DNA from: Leptospira sp. WS92.C1
Lineage (GTDB): Bacteria; Spirochaetota; Leptospiria; Leptospirales; Leptospiraceae
Direction of reading: 5' to 3'
Assembly (NCBI RefSeq): GCF_040833975.1
Contig: NZ_CP162130.1
Span: 2,254,001 to 2,318,000, forward strand
DNA: 64,000 nt
Numbering within the stretch: position 1 is the stretch's first letter; each line of letters starts with the position of its first letter. The notes beneath the pieces were generated by a model. That model was not told where the DNA came from, ran no database searches, and was given only the letters and a program-made list of their open reading frames with translations. The position numbers and the translations under genes were made by a program. Shown here piece by piece: positions 1 to 18,503 of the stretch.

Positions 1-573
1 AATGAGATCGCCGAAATCGAATGCTCTGCTCGCATCCTTTCTTCTTTCATATTCTTTGTAAATTGCGGATACGGTTTTTGAAAAATCGGTTCTGCCTTCT
101 TTTTCAAGATAAGCCTCCGGAGACAACATTTTGTCTTTGAGTCCGCTGATATAATTTCCAAGCATCGAAGGCTTATAAAATTTAGGATCCAAGGAAAGGT
201 CTTTTACAACCTGTTTGAGAAGGGATTCCTGCAAAGTTGTATCATACACAGTAAATCCGGAATCAAAACCAAAGAAGGTAGCTTCTCTTCTGAGAATATA
301 CAAACAAAAGGAATGAAAGGTTTTGACCTGAAGATTGCCGGGTACGAACGGAACCAAGTTTTTTACCCGCTCCAACATTTCTGCGGCGGCCTTATTTGTA
401 AAAGTCACAGCACAGATCCTATCGATTCCATGATTGATCAGTAAGTTCGCGATCCTATGTGTGATGACCCTTGTTTTCCCTGAACCCGCACCCGCAAGAA
501 TGAGAACGGGACCCGAAACTTGGAGAACTGCTTTTTTTTGTTCTTCGTTTAAACCTTCTAAAAGAGGATCCAC
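1..573 (-). CDS. UvrD/PcrA-type superfamily 1 DNA helicase, N-terminal part (cut by window edge)
   Basis: About 191 residues of the N-terminus are visible; the rest lies outside the window. In order they show a Q-motif-like start (LNEEQKKAV), Walker A (AGAGSGKT), motif Ia (FTNKAAAEM), motif Ib (TFHSF) and a DFGDLI segment, the order expected of UvrD/PcrA/Rep 3'-5' DNA helicases that work in repair and replication restart. The start is a GTG at 573, two bases after the bamA stop, so the gene is probably transcribed with bamA. Which of UvrD, PcrA or Rep it is cannot be decided without the C-terminus. Confidence 0.85.
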   Translation of the reverse strand, partial: MDPLLEGLNEEQKKAVLQVSGPVLILAGAGSGKTRVITHRIANLLINHGIDRICAVTFTNKAAAEMLERVKNLVPFVPGNLQVKTFHSFCLYILRREATFFGFDSGFTVYDTTLQESLLKQVVKDLSLDPKFYKPSMLGNYISGLKDKMLSPEAYLEKEGRTDFSKTVSAIYKEYERRKDASRAFDFGDLI

Positions 574-575
574 GG

Positions 576-3464
<2,889 letters not shown>

Positions 3465-3525
3465 CTTGAAGACTGAGCCACCAGATATTTTACAGAATCA
3501 AACCACTTCCACTTCAAACCGGAGT

Positions 3526-3977
3526 TTATTTTTCTCCGGCTCCGGATTGTCTAACCATTGCTAAGTTAAATTTACTAACTCCCGCTTCATTTACCTTGTC
3601 GATCACCTTAATTACGGTCTGATAACTCGCCGTTCCGTCGCCCCGAATGACAACTCGATTTTTACCCGGCTCCCGTTTGTCCGCCGGTCCTAAGAAGATG
3701 TTGATCTTCTCGGTTAACTTTTCAACCGGAACGGGTTCTGTATCCTTATCTAAAAAGACTTTCCCGTCTTTGTTTACAGTAATGATCAACTCGTCCTTTT
3801 TCTTTTCCTGCGCGGTCGAAGAAGATCGCGGAAGTTCGATTTTCATCACCGTAGATTTTTCCAAGGTTGCGTTCATCAAAAAGTAAATTACGATAAAAGA
3901 GATTACATCGATTAAGGGAGCCAATTCGATTTGGCCACCTCTACCCGCGGAAGATCGGAACTTTCTGAATTTCATCA

Positions 3978-3978
<1 letters not shown>
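3526..3978 (-). CDS. exbD: ExbD/TolR-type biopolymer transport protein
   Basis: 150 residues with one N-terminal membrane segment (about 20-40) that carries the conserved aspartate of the family (D24 in [12 protein letters not shown]), followed by a periplasmic domain. ExbD/TolR works with ExbB/TolQ in the inner membrane, using the proton gradient to drive TonB or Tol function. Its start codon shares one base with the upstream exbB stop, so the two are translationally coupled. ExbD and TolR cannot be separated from sequence alone; no tonB, tolA or tolB is nearby. Confidence 0.9.
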
Positions 3979-4585
<607 letters not shown>

Positions 4586-4703
4586 GAGTAAAATTCTCCC
4601 ATAAGTAGAGTTTAAAACTCTCTTGTTACTGCCAAACAGTTTTCTAATCTGCGAGCCTCCTTTTTACAGGGATTCTTCCTGATAAAGAACGATACAGAGA
4701 ATT

Positions 4704-6410
<1,707 letters not shown>

Positions 6411-7219
6411 ACTTACCTCGAAATACTATACAAATTATACCCTTCATATAACTGCTATACAAATGATTGCAAGTTAAAAAAGAAAAATCTCTGATTTTTT
6501 TTTATACAAAAATTTCGATGAAACATCGAGCGATTGAAAACTTTCTAAAAGAATCGAATTCTAAGAATGAATCTTGATCCAGACGGAATGAAATACAAAA
6601 TTCGCCGAGATCTCAAAGTTTTCGAAGCGGGGAATCCGTTCTTCTTTCTTTTTAGAAGTTCCCAAGGTTTTCCCATGAATTCGATTTTTCAAAACAAACA
6701 TACAATGGAAAACTTTCCAATGAGTTGACTCGATTCAAGATGCAAACGTTTGTTTCGCGTTGATTGCCGGAATCGCAAATCTAAATTTCAATGCGACATT
6801 TTGAATCCAATCGGAAGATAACAAAACACTTCTTTGCTAATGAATCCCAAAGACTATCCTGTTTTATAGAACGATAACATAATATTCAATTTTTGTGACA
6901 CGAAAAAGACAAACTCGGATTTATGAAAGCGATTGCAAGCTTTCGAGTTACAAAGTATCGATTGATTCCGAATCTATACTTTTAAAAACCGTAGCAAAAA
7001 AACGATGTAACACGGGTTAATCTATCGACTCTCTTTTTCCCTTTGAAAAGAGCTCTGATTTTCTCTGTAAGAGCGTGAAAGAATTCAATTGGGGATTTCA
7101 AGGATTCTACCGATTTTTAGAATATCGTAATTCTGGAATTTGATTGATTGAATCTCTTTGTCATCGATACTGACAGAGAAATTTAGAGCATCTGGTTACG
7201 AACGGGGATTTTAATCAAT
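6411..7219. other. 809-base gap with no recognised gene
   Basis: An AT-rich region between the divergent recN and the gene at 7220. No open frame on either strand gives a recognisable protein, and no tRNA-like arms or terminator hairpin were seen. The parts next to the flanking genes presumably hold their promoters. It may also hide an unannotated small RNA or a fully decayed gene; the sequence does not decide this by eye. Confidence 0.5.
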
Positions 7220-8684
<1,465 letters not shown>

Positions 8685-8770
8685 TCGGAAATCTTTTTTT
8701 TTAGAAAAGAACTTTACACTAAGATAAAATTATAATATAATAGACAGTAATTTGTTGAATTGAAATTTGA

Positions 8771-8811
8771 CAGTTTCATAAAACTGAATCAACTCGATTC
8801 AAAAATTCAGT
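8771..8811. promoter_or_regulatory. Nested inverted repeats upstream of the ArsR-type gene, possible operator
   Basis: CAGTTT-CATA-AAACTG occupies 8771-8786 and ACTGAAT pairs with ATTCAGT at 8783-8789 and 8805-8811. A TTGACA hexamer lies at 8767-8772, although no good -10 box sits 17 bases below it. Dyads like this in front of a winged-helix repressor are often its own operator. This is inference from position and symmetry only. Confidence 0.35.
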
Positions 8812-8860
8812 CTAAAGAGAAAAGCATCTTCTTTTAGAAATATAAAAAAGAGTATAACAA

Positions 8861-9160
8861 ATGTCTAAAGAAAAATCAGTATTAAAGAAAAACCAGTTAG
8901 AATCAGCAATTCGCGGAATCAAGGGGATCGCACACCCGGACCGTTTGCAGATTCTTTTTTTCCTTTCTCAAAAGGAACACAGCGTAGGTGAACTTGTGGA
9001 CTTATTGGGAATCAGCCAATCTGCGGCGTCACAACACCTCAGCAAAATGAAGATCAACGGAATCCTTTCTAGCAGAAAAGAATCCAATCAAGTCTTCTAT
9101 TATCTAAAAGACGGTAAGTACAAGGATCTCATTCGTACGATTGTAAAAATTTACGGATGA
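8861..9160 (+). CDS. ArsR-family winged-helix transcriptional regulator
   Basis: 99 residues. It has the ArsR core IAHPDRLQILFFLSQKE followed by a helix-turn-helix with the typical GISQSAASQHLSKMK recognition segment (about 50-64) and a beta-wing (GILSSRKESNQVFYYL). There is no ELCVCDL-type metal-binding cysteine motif and no cysteine anywhere in the protein, so a thiolate metal sensor is unlikely. The target is unknown. A dyad at 8771-8811 could be its operator. It stands alone, converging on hldD. Confidence 0.88.
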   Translation: MSKEKSVLKKNQLESAIRGIKGIAHPDRLQILFFLSQKEHSVGELVDLLGISQSAASQHLSKMKINGILSSRKESNQVFYYLKDGKYKDLIRTIVKIYG

Positions 9161-9228
9161 TTCTTTCTTAAGAATCGATCATCTCTGATTCTCTGCAATT
9201 ACCCTCTTTCTTTCAGAAGGAGGGTAAT
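9159..9228. terminator. Two hairpins between convergent genes
   Basis: GATTCTT-TCTT-AAGAATC (9159-9176) starts on the stop codon of the ArsR-type gene. A second inverted repeat, ATTACCCTC and GAGGGTAAT (9198-9206 and 9220-9228), covers the end of hldD. Neither has a long T-run, so they are weak candidates for a bidirectional transcription end between converging genes. Confidence 0.4.
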
Positions 9229-10176
9229 ATATTCCTTTACAGCGTCCTTTAATTCCGTAAATCCCTCAGAGTATCCTGTTTTTAAGAGCTTATTTGTATC
9301 CGCACAAGTATAATACTGGTATTTTGCCTTCAGATATTCCGGCATTTCCGTATAATCGATGTTTTTCGGTAGTTTTAGGGTATCAAAAATAGCGGAAACA
9401 AGATCGTTCCAAGTTTCCGCGACTCCTCTTCCCAAGTTGTAGAGCCCGCTATGACCGCCAAACCCAAGATAAGCGGTGATTTTAGCCGCGTCCCTTGCAT
9501 ATAAAAAATCCCTTTTTTGTTCCCCATCCTTATATTCAGGGCGATACGATTTGAATAATTTGATTTTGCCTTCGCCGATAATCTGCTCGTATCCTTTCAA
9601 AACGACACTTCTCATATCTCCTTTGTGCCCTTCCCCATAACCGAAAACGTTGAAATATTTGATGCCCGTAATCCGATCCAAAAATCCGTGTTTTTGCGCA
9701 TATAAATCGAACATGTGTTTGGAATATCCGTACATGTTCAGAGGTTTTAAAGAATGAATGTCGCCCTTATCGTCGTAACCGAACGCTCCATCTCCATAGG
9801 TCGCCGCAGAAGAAGCATATACAAAACGGATTCCGGATCGCAGAGATTCTCTTGCAAGAAGTTTTGTATACTCAAAGTTGTTTGCAATGAGATAGGACGC
9901 ATCCGTCTCCGTTGTGGACGAGCAGGCTCCTAAGTGAAACAGGATATCATATTCTTTGAATAAAGAGGACCTGAGGGCAAGATCTATAAAGTTCTCCTTT
10001 TCGAGATAGTCTGCGTATCTACGACCGATCAAATTCTTCCATTTGGAGGAATTTCCCAGATGATCCACTACGAGAATGTCATCGATTCCCTGACGATTGA
10101 GTTCTTCGATCAAATTGGATCCGATGAGTCCGGCTCCTCCGGTTACGATACATCTTTTTTTTGTCATAGGTTTCAA
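9199..10176 (-). CDS. hldD: ADP-L-glycero-D-manno-heptose 6-epimerase
   Basis: 325 residues. An N-terminal Rossmann motif (GGAGLIGSNL, about 12-21), SSAATYG and YGYSK give the extended-SDR sugar-epimerase catalytic set, and overall sequence and length fit HldD/RfaD. It converts ADP-D-glycero- to ADP-L-glycero-D-manno-heptose for the LPS inner core in the cytoplasm. The gene follows the ubiD-family gene by 5 bases on the same strand. No other heptose genes are in the window. A related NDP-sugar epimerase is the main alternative. Confidence 0.85.
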   Translation of the reverse strand: MKPMTKKRCIVTGGAGLIGSNLIEELNRQGIDDILVVDHLGNSSKWKNLIGRRYADYLEKENFIDLALRSSLFKEYDILFHLGACSSTTETDASYLIANNFEYTKLLARESLRSGIRFVYASSAATYGDGAFGYDDKGDIHSLKPLNMYGYSKHMFDLYAQKHGFLDRITGIKYFNVFGYGEGHKGDMRSVVLKGYEQIIGEGKIKLFKSYRPEYKDGEQKRDFLYARDAAKITAYLGFGGHSGLYNLGRGVAETWNDLVSAIFDTLKLPKNIDYTEMPEYLKAKYQYYTCADTNKLLKTGYSEGFTELKDAVKEYITLLLKERG

Positions 10177-10181
10177 ATTTC

Positions 10182-11935
<1,754 letters not shown>

Positions 11936-11939
<4 letters not shown>

Positions 11940-13063
11940 AATTTTCCCACCGGTAGATCCGGTTGTTGATTCATTTTACTTTTGAGTTTGATCAGTTTAC
12001 CGGAGATGGAGGAAGGAAATTCCTCCCTTAACTCCGGTTCGTCAATCCATTTGAACTCCAAATCCGGTTTCTTTTTTAAAATCGTTTCGATCTTTGCAGC
12101 GTTCGTATCGTTTATATCGCTGAACTTCAATTGAATTTTATGATTTGTGATCGAATGTTTTGTTTTGAGAGAATTTCTTTCCAAACCAGGACCCTCAAAC
12201 AATTCTTCCACCCAAACGTCTTTTTCATACGGATGTTTTCCTTCCAATCGAAACGGAAGCGAATAGATTGTTTTGAAAAATCTTCTGCCGGGATACTTGA
12301 CCAAAAGTAAGCCTTTTGATGATTTGAGAAATAAAAAATTGAGATCCAGATCCATCCAATTGTCCACGATCTTTGAGGTAGGAATCTCCTTTTCCTTTCC
12401 CGCGGCCCTTGCCTTACAATGGATGGATAGAGGACAAGAAGAACAATTCGGAATCGGCACGCAGACCAAAGCTCCGAGTTCCATCATCGCCTCGTTATGA
12501 TCTCCCGGTGATATAGGACTTAGAAATTCCTGCGCTAAATTTCCGAGTAGTTGATTGGTGGAATTCAAAGCGGGATCGGATTCTATCAAAAAAAGACGGG
12601 ACAAAACACGCTTAACGTTTCCATCCAACACGGCATAGTGTTTGCCGTATGCAATGGATAAAACCGCGGATGCGGTATAATTTCCCACACCCGGAATGGC
12701 AAGAGCTTCCTCATAATTTTCCGGAAAAAGTCCCGAATGTTTTTCCACGAGAAGACTCGCTCCTTTTTTTAAGTTACGAGCCCTGGAATAGTATCCGAGG
12801 CCTTTCCAGTATTTCATGACCTCGTCTTCGGATGCCTCTTGCAAAGCCTTTGGTTCCGGAAATCGTTTTAAAAATGTTTCGTAAATCGGAAGCATAGCAG
12901 CCACACGTGTCTGTTGCAGCATGATCTCGCTCACCCAGATACGATACGCGTTTTTATTTGCGCGAAACGGAAGATCTCTTTTGTTTTTGTGAAACCAAGA
13001 AAGAAGAGATTCCCTCAATTTTAAAAGAAGTTTTGGATCGATTTTGTCTGCTGTTGATTCCAC
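11936..13063 (-). CDS. mutY: A/G-specific adenine DNA glycosylase MutY
   Basis: 375 residues. The HhH-GPD core is clear: [21 protein letters not shown], the helix-hairpin-helix [19 protein letters not shown], and the catalytic-Asp region. The iron-sulfur ligands follow in [16 protein letters not shown], and a C-terminal NUDIX-like domain (about 225-360) would recognise 8-oxoG. MutY removes adenine mispaired with 8-oxoguanine. The cysteine spacing reads C-x5-C-x2-C-x5-C, one residue shorter in the first gap than the usual C-x6-C-x2-C-x5-C. Confidence 0.93.
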
Positions 13064-13569
13064 GGATTGTAAAGAAAAACGTTTTCCTTACATGGAACCG
13101 CAGGTGCCAAACGGGTAAATCTTGTTTTCATCTGAAACCGCAAATTTCGTTCAAAACAAACGATAAAAAAGCTTTTTCAATCTAGGACGAGATACGATCG
13201 CCCTTTTGACGGTTGATTCTGGTCGGAAATGATGCGATCCGTCTTGAAATATCATGTGCTTTTCATCGCACAATCCCAGTCCACCTCTCTTCAAATGAGA
13301 TCTTTCGAACTGCCCGCAATACTTTTTACAAATTCGATCCGCTCGTTCAACAAAGCTTTCCTTTTTGTCTTTTGAATGACCTCGTCGTGAATCAGATCCA
13401 AATCCGTTTTTCAACGATTTTTAAAAGACATTCTTTTCAAATGATTTGCCTTTGTTGAGGAGCGATCCCCAAAGTTCATTCCTTTTTATTGTTTGGTTTC
13501 GGTTTACGATCCTTCTTTTACGGACAAAGAACCAACTTCTATAAGTCTTTACGACTTGAATCCCGAATG
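13064..13569. other. 506-base gap, no supported gene
   Basis: Open frames of up to about 87 codons exist on both strands, but none resembles a protein family, has a good ribosome site or fits the neighbouring gene arrangement. It lies between the mutY start (minus) and the end of the response regulator (minus), so it contains at least the mutY promoter. It could be a decayed gene. Confidence 0.45.
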
Positions 13570-13938
13570 CTATTTTTCGTATGTAAGAAGCAATTCTCGG
13601 ATCTTTTCAACATCGATAGGCTTAATCAATATTTCGTTAACACCGGCAATACGAGCTTCTTCTATAATTTCAGGTTCTGAAAAAGCGGTCATCGCTGCAA
13701 TTGGAATATTCACATTTTTTTCTCTAATTTTTTTTGCGAGCTGAATCCCATCCAAAAAAGGCATTTTTATATCCGTAATCACAACGTCAGGACGATATTC
13801 CAGAAATAGATCCCATGCAATTTTTCCGTTCGCCGCAGAACATACAGAAAACTGAAAGCGTTCCAAAAAACGAACCATCATCACTCGGATGAGTTCTTCG
13901 TCTTCCACATAAAGCACTCTCAAAGGAATTTTCCTCAT
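13570..13938 (-). CDS. Single-domain response regulator (CheY-like receiver)
   Basis: 122 residues, one receiver domain only. It has the acidic pair in VEDEE (about 11-15), phospho-acceptor D56 in VVITDIKMP, the switch Thr in AAMTAF and the conserved lysine K106 in LIKP. There is no output domain, so it would act by protein contact or phosphorelay. Its start overlaps the stop of the upstream histidine kinase by 4 bases, which marks that kinase as its likely partner. Confidence 0.92.
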   Translation of the reverse strand: MRKIPLRVLYVEDEELIRVMMVRFLERFQFSVCSAANGKIAWDLFLEYRPDVVITDIKMPFLDGIQLAKKIREKNVNIPIAAMTAFSEPEIIEEARIAGVNEILIKPIDVEKIRELLLTYEK

Positions 13939-15977
13939 GGCAGCTCGATCCGAATCACCGCACCGGAATCGGAGTTGTAGGCTTGGATTCGGCCTCCCAT
14001 ATTATTTTCAATGATAGACTTTGACATATAAAGACCTATACCGGTCCCTTTTCCTTGATCCTTTGTAGTAAAGTATGGCTGAAAAAGTTTTTCAAGAACC
14101 GCATTTTCAATTCCTCCTCCGTTATCACGCACTATGACCACCTTATTCTCTTTTTCTTTGCGGATTTCCACGTAAATTGCAGGATTTTCAGGCTGAGCTT
14201 CCATAATAGCATCCCGAGAATTTCCGATCACATTCAAAATTACTTGTGAAAACTCATTTGGAAACCCGAATACTTCGTAATCTGAATCTGAATTAAAGTA
14301 TATCTTTATATTTTGATTTTTTAAACTTTCTTCTATAAGATAAAACGATTTTTGAATTACGGATATCAATGAAAATTTTTCCTTTGTTTTATTCGGACGA
14401 AAATAATTCCTAAAATCGTCTATGGTTGCGGACATCTGTTCGATCAAATTCATGATTTTATCGGTTGATTGTTTTAAATATCTTTCATCCAAAGATTCGA
14501 AATTGTGTACATAATAAATATCTTGTACAAGTAAGCCGATCGAATTCAGGGGCTGTCTCCATTGATGGGCGATATTGCCGATCATCTCCCCCATATCCGC
14601 AAGCCTAGACCTGACGATCATCGCCTTTTCCTGTTCTCTTCTGCTTGCAATTTCGGATTCCACCCTGGCTTCCAGGCTGCGATTCAGTTCTTCCAGTGCA
14701 TTTGTTTTTTCCTTCAATTCTGTTTCCGCTTTTTTACGAGCGGTTGTATCCCGGATCACACCTACGAAATATTGATTCTGATTTTGGGAGAACTCGGATA
14801 CGGCTAATTCTACCGGAAATACCGAACCGTCCTTTCTGAGGGCCGTGACTTCTCTCCCGATACCTATGATTTTTTTCTCCCTTGTTTCCACGTAGCGTTT
14901 GAGATAGTCGTCGTGTTCGCTATGATAGGGCTCGGGCATTAAAAATTTAATATTCTTGCCCACAACTTCGGTAAAGTTGTATCCGAACATTCTTTCCGCC
15001 GCAGTATTGAACATCATAATCGTTCCTTTCGGAGTGATCATGATAATCGCATCGACTACCGTCTCAAAGATTGCCTGAAATCGTTCGTCGCTCTCTCGCA
15101 TCGCATTTACGGCCAAAAATCTCTGTTCACTTTCACGAATATTCTTTAACCCTAATTCAAGATCCTTCGCAATTCCGCTATACGTCCCCGCCTCTTCTTC
15201 CAAGAAATAGTTTTTTTCTTTTGAAAAAATGCAAAGAACGGAAGTCAATTCCCCCAATAAAAAAATAGGAAAAACCCCCATCGATAAAAATCCGAACCGA
15301 ATGCATTTATTCACCCAAGGACCGAAATTCTCCAGTTGAGAAATATCCTCCACGATCAATGGATTACCTGTTTTGATGGATCTCAGTCCGGGACCAAGAT
15401 CCATTCCCTCAAACTCGTCATTCGAGCTAAACGGATCCTTACCCGCATACGCAACCTGAAAGATCAAATTTTTTCTGATCTCGACAGTGGCAAAACAGAC
15501 AAATCCAAAATCTTCTTCGGTGGTCAAGATTCTACAAATCCCGTCGTAGAGTTCGTGAACGGATTTGGATCTCAAAATCCATTGATTGACTTCGTTCCGA
15601 ACAAGATGAGAACGATTGATTTCCACCGAGCGGTGATACCGATTCGTCGAATGTCTCACAACTTCGGGAAGGATAACGCCTTCGATTTCGAAAATCGTTT
15701 CCTCTTGAAAAATTTTTCTTAAAAAGACGGATCTGCTTTTGATCGAACCGATTTCAGTCGTAAATTCGATAGAACAGATTAACTTATCCTTAAATGCATC
15801 GTGAGCAAAAGCCGTTATAAATCTCGAAACCGACTCGGTAAAAACAGGTGACTTGTTTGTATTGAGATCCAATTCCATAAAGGAATGAAACTCAAAATTG
15901 GATGATAAGAAGATCCCGTTCGGATTTGATCGAAAGATGGGTGCATTGGATTCGTAAGATTCTAAGTTAGAATTCAT
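13935..15977 (-). CDS. GAF/PAS sensor histidine kinase
   Basis: 680 residues, no membrane segment. Order: an unassigned N-terminal part, a GAF-like domain (about 145-285), a PAS domain (about 300-425, with MFGYNFTEVVGKNI and the PAC-like KKDGSVFPVELAVSEF region), a short coiled coil, the HisKA box (GNIAHQWRQPLNSIG) with the phospho-accepting His, and an HATPase domain with N box (LNVIGNSRDAI), G1 (DNGGGI) and G2 (GKGTGIGLYMSK). It probably senses a cytoplasmic signal through the GAF and PAS domains. The downstream overlapping receiver protein is its probable partner. Confidence 0.92.
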   Translation of the reverse strand: MNSNLESYESNAPIFRSNPNGIFLSSNFEFHSFMELDLNTNKSPVFTESVSRFITAFAHDAFKDKLICSIEFTTEIGSIKSRSVFLRKIFQEETIFEIEGVILPEVVRHSTNRYHRSVEINRSHLVRNEVNQWILRSKSVHELYDGICRILTTEEDFGFVCFATVEIRKNLIFQVAYAGKDPFSSNDEFEGMDLGPGLRSIKTGNPLIVEDISQLENFGPWVNKCIRFGFLSMGVFPIFLLGELTSVLCIFSKEKNYFLEEEAGTYSGIAKDLELGLKNIRESEQRFLAVNAMRESDERFQAIFETVVDAIIMITPKGTIMMFNTAAERMFGYNFTEVVGKNIKFLMPEPYHSEHDDYLKRYVETREKKIIGIGREVTALRKDGSVFPVELAVSEFSQNQNQYFVGVIRDTTARKKAETELKEKTNALEELNRSLEARVESEIASRREQEKAMIVRSRLADMGEMIGNIAHQWRQPLNSIGLLVQDIYYVHNFESLDERYLKQSTDKIMNLIEQMSATIDDFRNYFRPNKTKEKFSLISVIQKSFYLIEESLKNQNIKIYFNSDSDYEVFGFPNEFSQVILNVIGNSRDAIMEAQPENPAIYVEIRKEKENKVVIVRDNGGGIENAVLEKLFQPYFTTKDQGKGTGIGLYMSKSIIENNMGGRIQAYNSDSGAVIRIELP

Positions 15978-16180
15978 TTAGGTCGAACCGATCTTCTAAT
16001 CTGCAAGAAATAAGAAATTCAATCAAACTTTATAATTTTTTAAATCACTTTTTTAATATATTTGAATTTCTTTTACAAATTCTATCGCTCATTTTTAACT
16101 TTTTTGAGTCTATCAATTCTTTCCAAAACCGCATTCGCAAACCAAAAGGAAAAAAGAAAAATTCTATTATAAATTCATTT

Positions 16181-17143
16181 TCAAGATCTATGCCGATGAT
16201 TTTTTTGAGACCATTCTTTGCACTGATTCGCATTTCTTTGAAACATAGAATAATCCATCCTCGAAATCGCAGAATCCGCAAACAACTTTGCAAATCCATT
16301 CTCATCCAAATCCAAAATAGAATTCGGGTTTTCCCGAAAAAACGGTCGTAGCTTAAACTCCTCTCTTAGGGTTTGAATGCCTTTTTTCTTTGCTTTTACG
16401 CGATTCCACGGACAAACTTCCTGGCAAATATCACAACCAGCGATCCATCCGAACGTATCGGGTATGGTCGGGGATCGATCTTCGAGAGTATGATGAGAAA
16501 TGCATTTCCCTGCGTCGATCCGATACGGCTCCAAAGCTCCGGTCGGACAAGCGTCGATACAAGCGGTGCAGGACCCGCATCTATCTTTTACCGGAAGATT
16601 TGCGATCTCCATCGGTAAATCGGTGAGTATGACGCTGATAAAAAAGTAGGAACCGAATTCGGGATGAATGAGATTTGTATTCTTTGCGATCCAGCCCAAG
16701 GCCGACTCTCTCGCCAAAACTTTTTCTGGTATAGGAAGGGAGTCCACGCCTTGTCTGAATCGATTGTTTGGATATCTGTTTTTTAGCTCTTTGAGAATTG
16801 GTTTTGCCAACCTTCGCAAAACCCGGTGATAGTCTTCTCCGATTGCGTATCTTGAAAATCGAAACGGTATGGTTTTAAAAATATTCTCATATTCGGGATC
16901 GTTGTAAAGTACACCGAGTACAATCACCGACCTCGGTTCAAAACCGAGATTCTTAAAATCCAAACGAAGATCCATATTTTTTGGATACCAATCCATTTTT
17001 CCGTTTTTTCCTTTCTCGACCCAGGAAAGAATATGGCTTTTATCCTCCTCGGGTATGATCGCTTTGCAGATTCCATAAAGATCAAAACCGGAAGTTTCGA
17101 TCAATCCGCCAAGCTCGGAAATTAATTCTTTACTTTCCAACAT
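16181..17143 (-). CDS. queG: Epoxyqueuosine reductase QueG
   Basis: 320 residues from the ATG at 17143. It has two [4Fe-4S] motifs, CGSCTACIDACPTGAL and CDICQEVCPWN, plus the conserved KNTNLIHPEFGSYFF region of QueG, the cobalamin-dependent enzyme that makes queuosine from epoxyqueuosine in tRNA. E. coli QueG is about 380 residues; this one lacks most of the C-terminal HEAT-like part. The frame is open further upstream to 17200, but that would overlap the divergent gene at 17164. Neither start has a strong ribosome site. Confidence 0.88.
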   Translation of the reverse strand: MLESKELISELGGLIETSGFDLYGICKAIIPEEDKSHILSWVEKGKNGKMDWYPKNMDLRLDFKNLGFEPRSVIVLGVLYNDPEYENIFKTIPFRFSRYAIGEDYHRVLRRLAKPILKELKNRYPNNRFRQGVDSLPIPEKVLARESALGWIAKNTNLIHPEFGSYFFISVILTDLPMEIANLPVKDRCGSCTACIDACPTGALEPYRIDAGKCISHHTLEDRSPTIPDTFGWIAGCDICQEVCPWNRVKAKKKGIQTLREEFKLRPFFRENPNSILDLDENGFAKLFADSAISRMDYSMFQRNANQCKEWSQKNHRHRS

Positions 17144-17163
17144 AAATTTGTTATAAACTAGGA

Positions 17164-17559
17164 ATGCGGAAAGGATTATCAAAACAAACTGTTTTTCCAA
17201 AAACGGAATCGGTATTGTTTTCAGAAAACTCTAAATCGCTATCGTATGTGGACGTGATCAAAGCTGTGCGTCTTGCAGATTTACCTGAGAAAAAATTTTT
17301 AAAACAGATTTTGTTTGCATCCGTCATTGGAGCCCTCAAAGGTTTTCAGGAAAGAGATCTAAAACCGTTTCATACAAATCATAAATCCATTTTTTCTAAA
17401 ATGAATGCGGAAATTCTCCAAAACTTGAAACTTCCCCCGTCACCGGAGACGATCTCTCGGGAGGAACAAATTCAAATTCTAAAACAAGCTTTTGATTTTG
17501 GCGTGAAAAAAGTATATCATCTCGAATGGAAGATTTATACTTCCAGAGAACTTTACTAA
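17164..17559 (+). CDS. Hypothetical protein
   Basis: 131 residues, ATG start, diverging from queG with a 20-base gap and ending 17 bases before the convergent DUF350 gene. No motif is recognised. The sequence is mixed helical, with no signal peptide or membrane segment (VDVIKAVRLADLPEKKFLKQ, FASVIGALKGFQERD). It is counted as a gene because it fits between its neighbours with almost no wasted space and has ordinary codon use. The function is unknown. Confidence 0.6.
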   Translation: MRKGLSKQTVFPKTESVLFSENSKSLSYVDVIKAVRLADLPEKKFLKQILFASVIGALKGFQERDLKPFHTNHKSIFSKMNAEILQNLKLPPSPETISREEQIQILKQAFDFGVKKVYHLEWKIYTSRELY

Positions 17560-17576
17560 ATCCCACAATTTGATCT

Positions 17577-18494
<918 letters not shown>

Positions 18495-18503
18495 GACACC
18501 AGC

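Noticed and set aside
13151..13458. Short open frames on both strands in the mutY-response regulator gap
   Set aside because: No family resemblance, no ribosome site, and they compete with each other.
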